Source: Selaginella tamariscina (Eukaryota > Streptophyta > Lycopodiopsida > Selaginellales > Selaginellaceae). Taken from it: a stretch of DNA of 64,000 bases. Position numbers and translations under genes: made by a program. Under the pieces are notes generated by a model, which had not been told where the DNA came from, searched no databases, and saw only the letters and a program-made list of their open reading frames with translations. The stretch is from assembly GCA_003024785.1 (NCBI GenBank), contig PUQB01000008.1, forward strand, positions 994,868 through 1,058,867, read 5' to 3'. Below are positions 29,331 to 42,529 of the stretch, one piece after another (the stretch's first letter is position 1; each line of letters starts with the position of its first letter).

Positions 29331-30600
29331 ATATTCCCACATTTTCAAATGAAAAAAGAAGTATATAGAAAGCCACGAACTTGTCTGCGTCAAACATTAA
29401 ACAAGGTTTGTCCTGTGGGTTTGATTTTTGTTTACATCCAATTGACTTTGTTGCTTCTCTTGTAAATAAACCTTACATCCCTCGAGAGATTCTCGACCCC
29501 TGCAGCATATGAAAGGATTAGTATAATCATGGAGCGATCATGCTCATCATCAGTACATTATGTATGGAACCACGAGGTGACCCACTCGTAGATTGTATGC
29601 ATTGACCCCGGGGAATATGACGAGGAGATGGGTTGCCAAAGCAAGCAATCTTATATTTTTGTGTAGGGGAACATTACAAATAGCTACACATGATACTGCA
29701 CCCACTAACACACATTTTCGTATATGGGATCCACAAACTGGCCATCCCTTTCCGTTCACAAGCGCGTATGTATATATATAGGCTTCAGTATCACATCATC
29801 ATTTAAGTTTGGAAAGCTAATATATGATTATTAATAATAATAATAAGTTGTATATAAAGTATGTAAGCCAGCTGGTGCCACCAAACGCTGCTGTTAGCTT
29901 TGCAGCTTTTAGCACATTGCGCTACATGGCTCAGACAAACGAGGAAACAGTTTTAATATATATCAAAGTATGCGTGATTCACGCTTCTCAAGTAGCTTTC
30001 AAAAATGTCAAAGTCAAAACAGGCATATTATGTTTTCAAAAGTTTCTACTAATTTGTATATTTGTTATGTAAGCAAACTAAAAGGCACAAGTTTTTATCA
30101 AACCTTTATAAAGTTTTTGTATTAAGCAATGTGCATACAAGTAACATGCTAGTATAAGCATCTTACGACCCGTGTGTACGATTGAATTGAGTATAATTGA
30201 GCAGTTTCAGCTCAAGTTGTTGGATATATATATATAAACATGTTAACAAGACGTGTTTCTTAGAATTCAAGCTGCATGTTAGCTGAGTGGTAGTTGTAGC
30301 TAGAATTAGAACTCGTATTTGTTGAAGAAATACGCGTACACACCAGAATGCGTAAGAATACGTCCTAAACGTGCTGTGACGTATACCAACTAATTAAACA
30401 GAATCTTCGTCACTTGGAGTAGCAAGCAATGGCAACGTGCAGAGAGCGAAGATCACAAGAGGGTATTATATATAAGTTTTTGTTGCCTTAAAATACAGTT
30501 TGTTATATTTACAGTTATATCATATGCTGTCAAAGACCCATCAGTGGGATAATCAAATGAAGATTAACTTGTTAATTACAAACTGAGGACATTAAACGTT
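29331..30600. other. Intergenic DNA, no gene recognised
   Basis: Mixed composition with a few 60-80 codon open frames on both strands (29550-29781, 29824-30072), none resembling known families. The overlap of open frames on both strands at 29550-29781 suggests chance. Confidence 0.5.
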
Positions 30601-31525
30601 AAGTCGTGAGTTTAATACTCTCTACAAGGCATTCTTTGTAAGCTCTGCTCAGTATATCAACCATACATGAATAATGCTCTGTGCTTAAAGCTAATACCGT
30701 GTTTTGACATGGTCTATCTCTCTCTCTCTCTCTCACACACAGTTTAACGCATACACACACGTACATGTGTTTAAACACACACCAACACGATGGTTCCCAC
30801 ATCGATTCGCACATCAGATAACCTTTCCATTCGATATGAGATATTCTAGCTTACGTTTCTGTGGCCCATAAGCTTTTGTCATTCAACATTAAATTCTTTC
30901 TTGTACTGTTGAAAGATGTTGTATCCTAAAGTGTGTTAATCCTTGGATACACAGGAGCCCAGTATGCTACTGCTCCAAACTTCTCCATGGACCGTGTTCC
31001 CACGGGATGTTCCTGTTGAAGTTGAACCCAAGATCTCTGGTCTGTATGTGAATACATAAACTTTTCTGCAAACAGAAGCCCTTGTCCAACTCATTTATGC
31101 TTTGAGTGCAGCAACAAATGTAGTACAGTCCGGTGGGCAGTCCATTGTTTGGAACACATTCAATGTGCCCGTTCTCCACGTACCCGACAATTAGGTATAC
31201 CACCCTATCACAAACAGCACGATGTACCATGTCCTTGCATCTACCGTACGTATCCACCACGCAATTATATCTTTGCCAAATCTGAACCTCTTTCTGCAGA
31301 AATCTCTCTATCTTAACTTGCCAGTTGTTAACATGAACAAATATAACAGGATCTGGTGCACATTCCATCTTTTGGAACATGTCCAAGGCTCAAACGATTA
31401 AAGGTGTCCAGGATACAACATCCCGGTGCACCGTTCCATCAAAGACAGCACAGGTCCCCACATTTGCTATACATGTCCATCAGCATGTTTGCCACAACCA
31501 CGTCTTTGTCAAACCCAATTTATGA
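30601..31525 (-). pseudogene. PPR protein pseudogene
   Basis: Minus-strand fragments follow the normal order of a land-plant PPR gene. MLMDMYSKCGDL near 31490 is a repeat start, then DMFQKMECAPDPVIFVHV, then VVYLIVGYVENGHIECVPNN, then CTQSINELDKGF. After a microsatellite-containing gap, EHYSCMVDILSRAYKE at 30640-30690 matches the E-domain entry (usual form HYxCMVDLLGRAG). Frames change repeatedly, repeats are shortened and stops occur. Its style (longer P/L/S repeats) differs from the S-array gene at 17880-20169, so it is not a copy of that gene. Confidence 0.7.
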
Positions 31526-33236
31526 ATAGACACACCACAAATCTATGTAGACAACTAACTCTACATTGGCAACACCGTGATATAATTACAATATTTTAAA
31601 TGCAAGTCTATAAATTTTAATTTTAATTTTAATATTTAAATTAATAGTGGGATTTATATTTGAACATGTTATAATTAAAGTTAAAATATTTAAATTTATA
31701 ATTTATAAAGTTAATTAAAAAAATACTAATGTGATTTAATTAAATGTAATATATTAATATAATATTTTAAATTAAACTATCTAACATATATTTTGAAATA
31801 GATAAGTTAAAATAACCATAAGATTAATATTTTTGATTATGTGTGACACATTTGAATTGTTAGAGGGTTAGTCGATTCACAATAGACACACAATAGATTC
31901 ATATTATGGGTATTCCATGTTTTTTGGGGGGTTGCAAGGCCATTTAACCAACCCAGCACTACTACCATGAAAATACATTCACAAGTAGAGTTGTAGTATT
32001 GTCAATGTTAAAATAGGATTAAAATTCCTAAGATTTACAAGTATTATTATTGCACATCGTACAATTACTATATATAAATATATAGCTAAATGAGTAGATA
32101 TGATAGTTGCGCATTATATATTATATATGAATAAGCTAGCTCAAAGTATTTAGGAATAGTCCGACCAAATGTTGTTGGGTAAGGAAATTTTAGGCTATAC
32201 TTTCTAAAAAATTCACCTCAAGTCTTAACGAGTTTGGCGTTTTGGTTGTGGTCATCCTCTCCAATTCATTACATGATTCATTACAAAGAAGATGCTTCCC
32301 TTCCATGCCTCGAATTAGAGGATCTACATTCAACAACCTTATAAAATTTAACTCAACTTATAAAATTAAGATGGACTGGTATGCGTACCTTGTGTTGATC
32401 TAACCCTATTGGGATGCCCCTTAGCACATGGCAAGTCGTGTGTTATGGTATTGTAGTTGCCCCTATAGGTTTACCCGTTGGGTTTCCATAACCCCTGGGT
32501 ACAGGGTTTTTGGCTTAACTATTAAACAAGGGGTTAATGATTTAGTACTAGCCTACATTCTAAGATGGGATTTTTTTTTTTTTTTTTGGGGTGGGTGGGG
32601 TTGGCTTTGTCACCGAAAAAACAAGGTAGAGTATATAGGGGAAAACACATTAGAGAGCCTAACGGGTACTATGCTCCCTCCTTTAACATAAGCCCACCTT
32701 ATGTCATTAGACATATTAGTTATGTCACCCATGTCCCACTAGTACATTACATCTTAGGGGTTAACCTACCTTTATGGTCATGTATGTTGCAAGGTTGGAC
32801 ACACACAAGTATCTAATTAAGCAAGCATCTTAACTTGCACTGTGAACATTGTCGTGCCCTTGGCTAAGTATGTGTATGGGATTTTGGGAGTCGAATTTCC
32901 AATTGTGGGCTTCTTGAGTTGGACATATGGCAAGACACATCTGTTGCACTAGAGGTAACTCTAATCTTTGAGGAGCTTATGTTTTGGGAAACGGTGTCAT
33001 GCTACACATGACACTAGGATGGGCCTCATACATTGCAACAATTAGGGCATAACCCTTGGGGTCGTGTCTCGAGTTTAATGTCAAGAGGTTGGTGATTTTG
33101 GTGAGCACCCATGCTTGTGTTTTGGATAGGGGTGATGAGGAGGTGGCCAAGTGTGTGCTGGGACACATGGCTAGGGGATTCGTCCTCAGGGTGTGTGAAT
33201 ATGTTTGAAGGTTGAACTTGGCTAGGGCCTTCTTAA

Positions 33237-33379
33237 ACACATGTAAAATTGCCCAATTTTAATCTTAGGGGTTTGCTTAGGGGACACATGTAAAATTGCC
33301 CAATCTTAATCTTAAGGGTTTGCTTAGGGGACACATGGTTAGGATTGCCCAATCTTAGTCTCAAGGGTTTGCTTAGGGA
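33237..33379. repeat. Three-copy 47-bp tandem repeat
   Basis: Units start at 33237, 33284 and 33331, each running from ACACATG through TTGCCCAAT to GGGTTTGCTTAGGG. The first two differ at two positions; the third is more diverged. Confidence 0.9.
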
Positions 33380-34427
33380 AACACTTATGTTTGCTAACAA
33401 CATAGACTCAGTACTAACCCTAAGAATTGGGTATGGCTTGGCCACAAAAACCCTTAGGAGCCAATCACGAGTCAAGTTACCCCTTGTTACTATACTTGAG
33501 AGAGGGTGATTCTTCAAAGTGTTAAGATGATGCCTTAGCCCCTATTAGGGGTATGTGTGGAACATGATGGGGGTTAGAGAATGAACATATTTAGATCTCA
33601 CGAGGCAAAATCTAAATTTGTTTAGGGTTACCCTTTAGGGTTCTAAGGGTAGACACTTGGGCTAGACCCTAAGTTTGAGTTTGACCCTAGGTTGTTTTAA
33701 AAGATTTAATGTTGTTACACATGGTGATGATGTTAGATGGTCATTTGTTTAAAAATCGAGTTTGTTCCATTTTCATAATGTTTTGTGAGTTAAGATTTAA
33801 CAAATTTGTTGGCCAACCCATCTTTTGCATGCTGGATACTCTTATGAATGAAGACTCATCTTTCACGAGTATCGTGGCTTTTGAGTTTTCCTTTGAGAAA
33901 ATTTGTATGTAGTTGTGAAGGTGCCCTAAACCATCATTGAAATGTGTCTAGATTTGACTATGAGTGTAAGACAACTTATGCTTTATGTCAAGTTCCAATG
34001 CAATGTTCTTGTGAGATATTTCAAATTTGTTCATTTCAATTATAATTCCTTTAAAATTTTTTGATTTGATAATTTTATGAGGGTTTTGAGTTGTATATGG
34101 CTATGGATCATGCAAAGTTATTGAGTGTTTGTTTTTTAAAATGTGTGGTTATAAAAATAAGTGCTTTATAACAAGTTCTCATATAAAGCATGTACAATTG
34201 CTTATATTTATTGTATCCTATGTAGATTACATGTTTTCTATTCTCTATTTCATCTTCATTCGGCTTATTAATTAAATTTATTTTATTTTAATATATATAT
34301 ACATAAATATTTCTATTTTTGTCATTTTTGCTTGATACCATGTTAAAACTTGAGTTACCCTTTCTTAAGGGTAAGTTATCAGCATGGCTGTTTTTTATTA
34401 CATTTATAAACTCAACTATAGACTTGG

Positions 34428-34707
34428 TGAGTAACAATAATCAAATTCTAAAATAAAAGTAGAGTCATAATAAAAACTATAACATATATGACATATATGC
34501 TCTTATACTTATTATACCCCCTCATTGTACATTGGAAGATTATTATTGATTCATGACATTCAAAATTTCAATAAAGAATATATATAATGCTTGAATTTGC
34601 AAGATTATATAGATTTAAGAAAATAGATATAGGAATCATTATTGTCATAGTTTTTATTATGACTTTACTTTTACTTTTACTTTATAGATTAATTATTATT
34701 ACTTATT
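34428..34707. repeat. Fold-back (inverted repeat) pair
   Basis: The left arm at 34428-34484 and right arm at 34643-34707 are imperfect reverse complements, best in the 26-base block AGTCATAATAAAAACTATAA with its flanks, separated by about 160 bases. This could be a small MITE-like element or a decayed foldback; no target duplication was identified. Confidence 0.6.
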
Positions 34708-36222
34708 AAACTTTAACAAGCACACCCCATTATGATACATAATTTTCCTTGAGTAGATACCTAAGGCTTAGCACCCTTTAACACAAACATGTATGCTTAG
34801 TAAAATCACCAACCCCTTTGTGTTGAACCATGATATGACCTTAGAGATTATACCCTAGGTGTTTTTTAAAGCCTTCACATGGCTTGCTCGATGCTAATTA
34901 TGAAATCCCTCATTGTGAACCCTTCACGAAACTCATAAAGAGAATCTGTATTATGAATCTATTTGCTAAGAACTCATGGATAACCCTAAAAACCCAAATC
35001 AGTCAGATGCCCTATTTAATTGCAAATGCTATTTCTAAAGCCAAAGCAAGGCCTTATGAGAACTTTAGACTTGTGAAACAATTATTTAGCCAAGACCTTT
35101 TAAGTGTATTAATAAGTTATTAACTCCTTAAATGTGACATACCAATGCACAACAATGCAGATTCACCAATGATAAGGGTAAGTTAACCCTTAGGGGTGTG
35201 AGGTGCATCACATGTAAGATGTTTGCACAAATGATGGGTCTTAACAACACAAACTAGACTTATGCTAGCAAAGAGGAAGGAACTATAACCATCTTAGTCT
35301 AACATGCTCGCCCTCACACATACTTTATTTAATATTTGTGATGGAGCCCTTCACCAACCTTGTTACACCTCTCGGACCTTGGACTAGCCATTAAGGTTTT
35401 AAGAAGTTGGGTTAGGAATTAGGGTTAGTAGACCAACCCTTGCAAAAAGACATAATAGGGTTTGAAAATAAAGGATACCATGTCAGGAAACATGGAAGAG
35501 CAAAAGAGGACTTGTGTGTGGAGATAACCCCAAATTAGGGTTTTTTGCAACCCTAATCTTAAAAGGGAAAAAGTGGTTAGGAAGGTGGAGTACTAACATG
35601 ACATGTTCGTGGAAGCCCCTCCCTTGAATGACGCTTGTGTGGGGAGAAACCCCAAATTAGGGTTTGGGGTCAACCCCAACTTATGGGCCAAAAAGGGTAT
35701 AGATGGGTTTCCCTTGTCATGAGGACCATGAATAAACAGTCTAATTAGAAAATAGACCATCATGTGAAGAGTTCTCATAGTGAGGTGCTTAATACATTGA
35801 GAATGGGAAAGCCATTTTGTGCAAACCTACTTTTTAGAAAACGGTCTATTCCTTTGTTAATTTTATGAAACACCATGAAACCAACTAGTGAAAATATACT
35901 TGAGAAATTGACAACTCTACTAGTTCAAGGGTAAGTTCTTTCTTTTCATGCGGACCTTTAGGCTTACTCTAAGTGCTCATAAGCTCTTAGTTAGCCATAC
36001 CACTCTAAAGGCCTCATTATTATAGTTTTTACTAAGATTGCTCTTTACTTTGGAAGTTGACCCATATATAAGGAAATAATGTTGCATTAACATGTGACAT
36101 TGGGTTACATGACGCCCAATACAATGCCTAAGATACAACCTTAGGGGTTCTGTCATGGGTTTGAAGCTTAAGAGTTGGACATCTTAGCAAGTAGGTGCAT
36201 CAGGGTGCTAAGCCTTGGGCAT

Positions 36223-36920
36223 TGACACTAGAAAAGAGAAACTACTAAAAAACAAGAAAAAACTCAAGAATGGCTCCTTGGAGTTTATTTGAATGACAAT
36301 AGTACAATCTACTCATGCTAAGCAACAATCTGATTATGCAGAAGCTCCTCAATTATCTCGCATAAGTACCGGTACCACATCTGGCCGCATGTCGGACATT
36401 TGGTTGCAACCTGCTGGTCCTCATAGATTCAAAGTTACTCAACAGCGCAATGTACTCACATGTTACATGTGACACGTTCAGCAATGGGATCTCGATGGCC
36501 AGGAAGGACTTGCTTCACCATCTCCAAGAACACAAAGAAGGAAACGAAGAAAACTTTTTTTAAAACTAAAATTGAAATTGGCCGTACCCCTAACTTATAA
36601 AATTACCACTCTTAAACATTAACCAATGGGTTGAGACTTCTCGACTTGCTTATCTTCTAAACCACAGCTTAGATCAACTCATCTCAACTTTAGAAAACTT
36701 GTCTTGATCAAATCTTTAACTTTGTAGAAAGGTTCATCTTCAAATTCTCACTCCTTCAGGTTGGTCACCTTTTATCTCTCTAGAACTTCTCTAATAAAAA
36801 TCTTCTTCCATAAGCTTCTAAGCTATTTTCACTTCAATTAACCTTCTTTCAGTTTCAAACACTCCAACAATCATCAAAACTAAAAGGAAAAATAAAAAGA
36901 ACCAACAATTATGGATGACA
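36223..36920 (-). repeat. 3' LTR of family B element
   Basis: Aligns collinearly with 43857-44549 from TGACACTA to GATGACA as written on the plus strand. It lies downstream of the integrase end at 37267, as a 3' LTR should. Confidence 0.92.
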
Positions 36921-38011
36921 CCATCCCATTGCAATTCTTGTGCCACCCTTGGCACGATCGACTGCTAATTGTAGACTATTGACCATCTCGGACTTCATTG
37001 ACCGGCTTTAACTCAACTTGTCTTGGACTGACTCCTCGGCTGTACTCTTGACAACTTCAACTTCACTCTAGCAAGCCTCCATTGACATGCTTCAACTTCT
37101 AGTAAAACCTCATGGTGCTCCACAACTTGTCTTCATGCAATCTCCCCCTTGTCGGATGTTCATCCACTTATAACTCGCCAAACTCTACTAACATCTCCAA
37201 CACCTAAACTCAATAAATTCATCAACATACCTCCACCAACACGTAAAATAGTCCAATGTCAACTCCTCATTCCCCTGCAGCAGCTTTGGGTTGTACTGTT
37301 GCTTGTGTCAACCTCGGCTCCATCTCTAGAACCTCCATCTCCTCTAACAGGTGCACTTGCTCCAGCTGCACCTGTGAATGATACTTCTTCAACATGAACC
37401 CATTAATCCTTGTTGGCAGCAAATTCCTTATGAGATCTATTAGCTGAAGAGAGCCATTGTTGTTGACGTTCACCACCCGATATGGTCCGAGCCATTGCAC
37501 CTTCAACTTGCCCAAAACTTGTTGTCATAAAGCAGCACCAGATCACCTGTTGCAAACTGTCGCTTCTGAATGTGTTCATCATGCCATTTCTTCCTCCTCT
37601 TTTGCATCGCCTTTCGAGCCTAAAACGTGAGCAGCCACTTCTCATCTATGTGCTCTAGCTCACTTAGCCTCTGCTCCAATGTGGCATCCCAATCTAGAGA
37701 GTGCTCAACCGCAGTCAACTTCAGCTTCGGTAGCAAAGCTTCATGTCCATAAACTAATTGAAATGAAGAATACCTAGTTTGACATTGAAAGTAGCTTGGT
37801 AGGCCCAAACCGCATCCTTCAATCGCTTGTCCCAGTCCATCCTTGATGCTGAGCAAGTTTTGGTGATGATCTGGCACAATGTTTCATTGGTCCGCTCCAC
37901 CTACATGTTACACCTCGAATAATACAGTGTGGACTTAGCATGATACACTCCATAAGCCTCGATCAAAGCTATCACCACCTCATTTAAGAAGTGAGTGCCT
38001 TGGTCGCTCAC

Positions 38012-38671
38012 TGTCACGACCCGATACAGGATGTAGGATTCCAGATACAGTATACAGGATATGGGATACAGGATATGCTTGTAGGATATACCTACAGGAT
38101 ATTCCTGTAGGATATGCCACATGATATGCCTAGAGGACATGTGGACTCATTTTAGCCTTTGCATGCACATAACCACTTTTAATGCATGCAGCCACTTTTA
38201 GCACTCATGCCTAAATTAGCTCTTGGAATTGTGAGCATAAAGCTCCGACCTAATTGTTGTACAATCAGTTACTATCAACACCAGCCATTCTATGATCATT
38301 CTTGTTCTTATCTTGTTTGTGTCTTGCTCCTTGCCTCCTGCTCTTGTCTTGCTCTCGGATCCTGTCTTGTTCATGTCTTGCTCCCAGATCCTGTCCTGCT
38401 CCTATCTCGCTCCCGGATCCTATCTTGTTCCTGTCTTGCTCCTGGATCCTGTCTTGCACTTTCCTGTCCTGCTCCTGTCTTGCTCCTGGATCCTGTCCTG
38501 CACCTTCTTGTCCTGTTCCTGTCTTGCTCCCGAATCCTATCCTGTTCCTCCTGCACCTTGTCTTGCTCTTGAATTCCTAGTTCCTGTCCTGCTCCCTATC
38601 CTGCTCTTGAGTCAAGCCTTTTTGTTCTTGAAATCCTGCTCTCTTATTGGTTCCTGAATCGTGGCTTGACA
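38012..38671 (+). mobile_element. Solo LTR of family A inserted in the family B integrase
   Basis: The insert begins TGTCACGACC and ends GGCTTGACA, giving TGTCA/TGACA inverted ends. Flanks are CTCAC and GTCAC, a five-base target duplication with one mismatch. It interrupts the integrase reading exactly. The interior matches the reverse complement of 971-1634. No internal domain is present, so it is a solo LTR, the usual product of recombination between two LTRs. It must be younger than the family B insertion. Confidence 0.9.
38330..38600. repeat. Minisatellite within the solo LTR
   Basis: About eight degenerate units of roughly 25-40 bases built on CTTGCTCCTGGATCCTGTCCTG. The truncated LTR at the left edge has only one or two equivalents in the same place, so the array has expanded or contracted between copies. 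It creates spurious Ser/Cys/Leu/Pro-rich open frames on both strands. Confidence 0.8.
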
Positions 38672-41600
38672 GTCACCAGCTCCAATGGTACACCAAAATG
38701 GGTGATGATCTCCTTGTACAAAACTCTGCCAGTATCTTCTTGTAAAGCCTTCACATCAGACCACTTGGTCATGTAGTCGATACACACCAGAATGTACTTA
38801 GCTCCTGTTCTCATTGTTGGTGAAAATGGCCCGCAAAAATCAATTCCCCATTTTTCAAACAACATCACTGGCAACATCAAATGAAGAGGCTGGTAATCTC
38901 GCTTGTTTGGCTTCCCCACCCTTTGACAAGGATCACACGTCTTGGCATACTCAGCCACCTCCTTCCTCAATGTCAGCTACCAATAACCTTCTCATAAAAT
39001 CAACTCAGAGGTCGCATCTGCTCCAAAGTGTTCGCCATAAGCTGAGTCATGACATGACATGCAACTATCACTTTTTGAACTTCATTGGCAATAGGCAATG
39101 TCTCTCGTCCAATCATGTACAACGTACCTCCAACCATAGTATAAAGTCAGCTCTACAACAAAAGTCTATAAAAGTCCTTTGCCTCGAGTTCAACTCCTCC
39201 AGATATTCACCAACTTTATCATCTCCTTGTACCATGTTGACATGGCCTCAAGCTAAAACAATGGAGCATCAAGGTCATCCTCCACACCCACTTCCATGTC
39301 TTTATCTTGCTATGGCAACCTTGATAAATGATCCAACATGTTGTGGCTACGTCTAAGCTTAAGCACAACTTGAAACTGAAACTCCTAAAGCATTAGCAGC
39401 CACATGGTAATCCTCCCTGTCTTGCAAGGCTTGAGGATCAAATACTTCAAGGCCTGATGATCTAGAAAGAACCGAACTCCTTGCCGAGAAGATAATGCTT
39501 GTATTGTTGCATAGCATATATCATGCCCAGGCCTTCTCACTCAAGCTGAATAATTCTTCTCAATAGCAGAACTGTTGTAACAAATCGGATCTGCTCAACC
39601 TTCAAACCTCTAGCACAATAGCTCCTATAGCTACAGCCAATGCATTCACATGGATGTGGAACTCCAAACTCTAGTTCGGCATCCTCAGAATTGGAACATT
39701 CACCCGGTTAAGGCAAAGTCTTTTCTGCAAAATTCCAGATGAAGTGGTGGTGATATCTGACATGTCCGAGAAAAGCTTGGAGCTATTTGACAGTCTTGGG
39801 TGGGATGAGCTGCAAAATAATTTGAGTTTTGGCTGGATCTACAGCCAAACCTTCTTGTGAAACTATTTCGGCCAAGTAGCACTCCATGCGTTACTAGAAA
39901 TTGGCACTTGAATGGGTTGAGGGAGATTCCAAATTGTCGGTGGCGATCAAAGCACTTCTCAAGTAGATCCAGCTGTGCTGCCTCACTTCCATAGACACTA
40001 AAATCATCAAAAAACACTTCCATAAACTCTCTCATGAACGGCTGAAAAGTTGTAGTGACAACTTGTTGAAAGGTAGCAGAAGCATTACATAGGCCAAAGG
40101 ATCACCCAATAAGCATAGCAGCCCCACTCTGTGACAAACGTGGTCTTAAGTTGGTCCTCTTTAGCTATCTGCACCTGGTTATAGTTGTTGAACCCGTCCA
40201 AAAAAGAGTACATCTCGTGATCAACCATTGCATCCAAGACTGTGTCCATGAAGGGAAGAGAGAAGCCATCCTTCTTGGTCACGTCATTTAACTTCTGATA
40301 GTCCACATAGACCTGCAATTGGCCATTCTTCTTGGGAACCACCACAATAGGAGACATCCATTAACTCGTCTCCACCTCATAAATAAATCCAATCTTGAGC
40401 AACTTGTCAAGTTCCTCTTGCACAGTCATGGAATAATTCGGATTCATCTGGTACGGCCTTTGACACACAGCCATAGCTCTAGGTCTAAGAGGAATTATGT
40501 GTTGAGCTAGCCTTATGTCCACTCCTCTCATGTCACGATATGACCATGCAAAAACATCACATACTGGAGAAAGAGCCCTCTCAATCTCTTCTTCACACGA
40601 ACGGGTAGTTGAGCTCCAACCTTCATCACTTTTTTCTCTTCTGCTGTTCCAAGATTCATCTTTTCCAGAGCTAGCCTTTTAGTATATCTACTTGTACCTC
40701 ACCCCCTTGGCTGAATGGCATGCTCCTCATTTATCTCTGGAACTGACCTCTACTCCTTGGTGGAAAAATGAGCAGGAAATTGCTGCAACCTTTCTTGATC
40801 CTCCATGAGCTCAACTTAAACCATACTGCAGCTAATTTCCCCTCCAAAAAGCTAGTGCTTGAGTCGGTTACTTGTATATCCTCTTGAAAAGGTGGCAGTA
40901 ACAAGGTCTCGTAGTTGGAGCTCGAGTCCATAGCTGCAACGGCCACGAAACTCTCATCGTCTGAGATCTCTAGACTGAGGAATCCTCACTCAGTCGTTCA
41001 CCAGATGCAGTTCCAGATGTGGTGTCACTGTTGTTATCAACTCCATCTGTCATCGACTCTCATGTAATTGGAGTCAAAGATGGTCTTCTCTTCATAATGA
41101 CACGAACAATATGAAACTCATTTCCATCCTCCAACTTAATGACTCCTTTCTGCTAGCTCTTCTCTACATTGGCTTGCTTTAGCCACGGCCTTCCCAGCAG
41201 AATAGGAATAATCCAGCTCCTCCAACCATCTTCAACACCACGTAGTCCACATAGAAGATGAATCTGGCAATGTTATTTTTTACTCTAGTTATCACACCTA
41301 AAAGCCTTGAGCGTGAATGGTTCGGAAGTGAATTGGTATGGGCTGCTCCAAGCCAAGCTTTGTCACCATCTCCTTAGGAATTAAGTTGATGCAAAATTGC
41401 CATCAATCACACATCCTAGCAAGTTGTCCCAAAATCTTAGCATCTATAGTCAGATTCTCTGCTTCAACCATGGGCCATGCCGCATTTACCACCACTTCTC
41501 TATGGCCTTTTACTGCTATTGCCACTACCTTTCTCAAACCAGTTGCAACAGTTGGGCAAATGTATAATACTTGGTTACTGATTCTCCAAGTCCTTCAACA

Positions 41601-42529
41601 CATCATATGGTCAAGTCTCCAAGTTTAGAACTTGCATGTACTTTTGCCATTTTTGCTAATATGCAAAGGCACAGCCTGACCCAATCTTTGCCCCTTGAAT
41701 GCACCACTTAGTCGTTGGGGAGTGGGAATGCCCACCTTCTCCAGGATGTCTCTTAAATCTGGCTTTTCACGCACATGATTGTGTCCATTTCCTCACCGAC
41801 ATTAGTCGCTGAATAGGGGCATTTTTTAGCCCTCAAACTTGATACCATCTTGATCGTTGGCCACCCTGTCATCATACCATCCATTAAACCCCTTGATTAA
41901 GGCTCTGAAGTTCACAGATCTGAACTCCACATCTGCCATCATCAAATCCTAGCTGCTCTCCACAATAAGGGTTTCCCTTCATTTAACCGCTGTTCATGCC
42001 GAATTTGCCTTGCTATCAGCTCCGGATCTTCCAAGGGCTCAACCCCCCATCTTGGATATACAAGCCGCCTTCCTTTTGTTGCAATCGGCCTCGAGTTTCC
42101 ACGTTCCACACAGGTACATTCTCTTGACTCATGAAGATTGCCTTGGAATCCACTACTTTTTTTCTACGGTCTTGATTTTGACTCTAATTTAGCGTTTGCA
42201 AGCGGTATGGATAGTGGCCTTAATGATGAAGGCCTTGAGTCTAACAGACTCCAGAATTGGCTTATACTCCTTAGGCTGGCAAGCATTCAGGCAATTCGGG
42301 GAGATGTGACCAAGTTCCCTACAACATTTCATAGGACCTCAACCTCAACCTCCCCCACGGTCTCCCTACTACAGCACCAACCCCTGGGTTGGCAGGCTTC
42401 CTAGACATCCGACATTGTAAATTGGGTATGTCTCATATTGTTGAGGAAACTACGGTTGCAAATAATAACTTGTGACTAGAGGTGGTCTTAGAAGTTGCCC
42501 CGGCATTACTACCTAAGACGGATTGAAGA

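Larger units (their letters stand above)
31526..36217. other. Repeat-rich gene-free DNA left of the gypsy element
   Basis: No open frame resembles a protein. The sequence has many short motifs such as AACCCTTAGGGGT and CCCTAATTAGGG that look like old, decayed repeats. It contains a T run of 21 at 32569, a 47-bp tandem repeat and a fold-back pair, listed separately. It may be the remains of older elements into which the gypsy element inserted. Confidence 0.55.
37267..41420 (-). pseudogene. Pol remnant of family B element, split by a solo LTR
   Basis: Protease-like GCVIDGNF and PILLGRPWLKQANVE lie at about 41150-41420. Reverse transcriptase follows at 40357-40085 (VDYQKLNDVTKKDGF, MYSFLDGF, KTTFVTEWG) and 40035-39700, where the catalytic box is FFDD. 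A weak RNase H segment (FHIHVNALAVAIGAI) has Asn for the expected Asp. The integrase has CDPCQRVGKPNKR and WGIDFCGPF, then breaks at LELVT where the solo LTR begins, and resumes with VSDQGTHF beyond it; a stop sits just before VERTNETL. The C-terminal GKLKVQWLGPYRVVNV ends near 37267. There are many stops and frame changes. Confidence 0.88.

Noticed and set aside
29040..29505. Solo LTR running from TGTGTGAGGG to CCTGCAGCA
   Set aside because: The ends are plausible TG...CA, but flanking bases show no target duplication and there is no second copy in the window.
29593..29781. Open frame on plus strand with minus-strand partner
   Set aside because: Both strands are open over the same 190 bases, neither resembles a known family, and there are no splice or start signals.
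30270..30325. tRNA-like or SINE-like A box (TTAGCTGAGTGGTAG)
   Set aside because: No matching B box (GGTTCGANTCC) at the right distance and no cloverleaf could be drawn.
32569..32589. T run as possible poly-A tail of a minus-strand retrocopy
   Set aside because: No coding remnant lies upstream of it on the minus strand.
38186..38657. Several overlapping Cys/Leu/Ser/Pro-rich open frames on both strands
   Set aside because: They are translations of the minisatellite inside the solo LTR, with no independent protein features.
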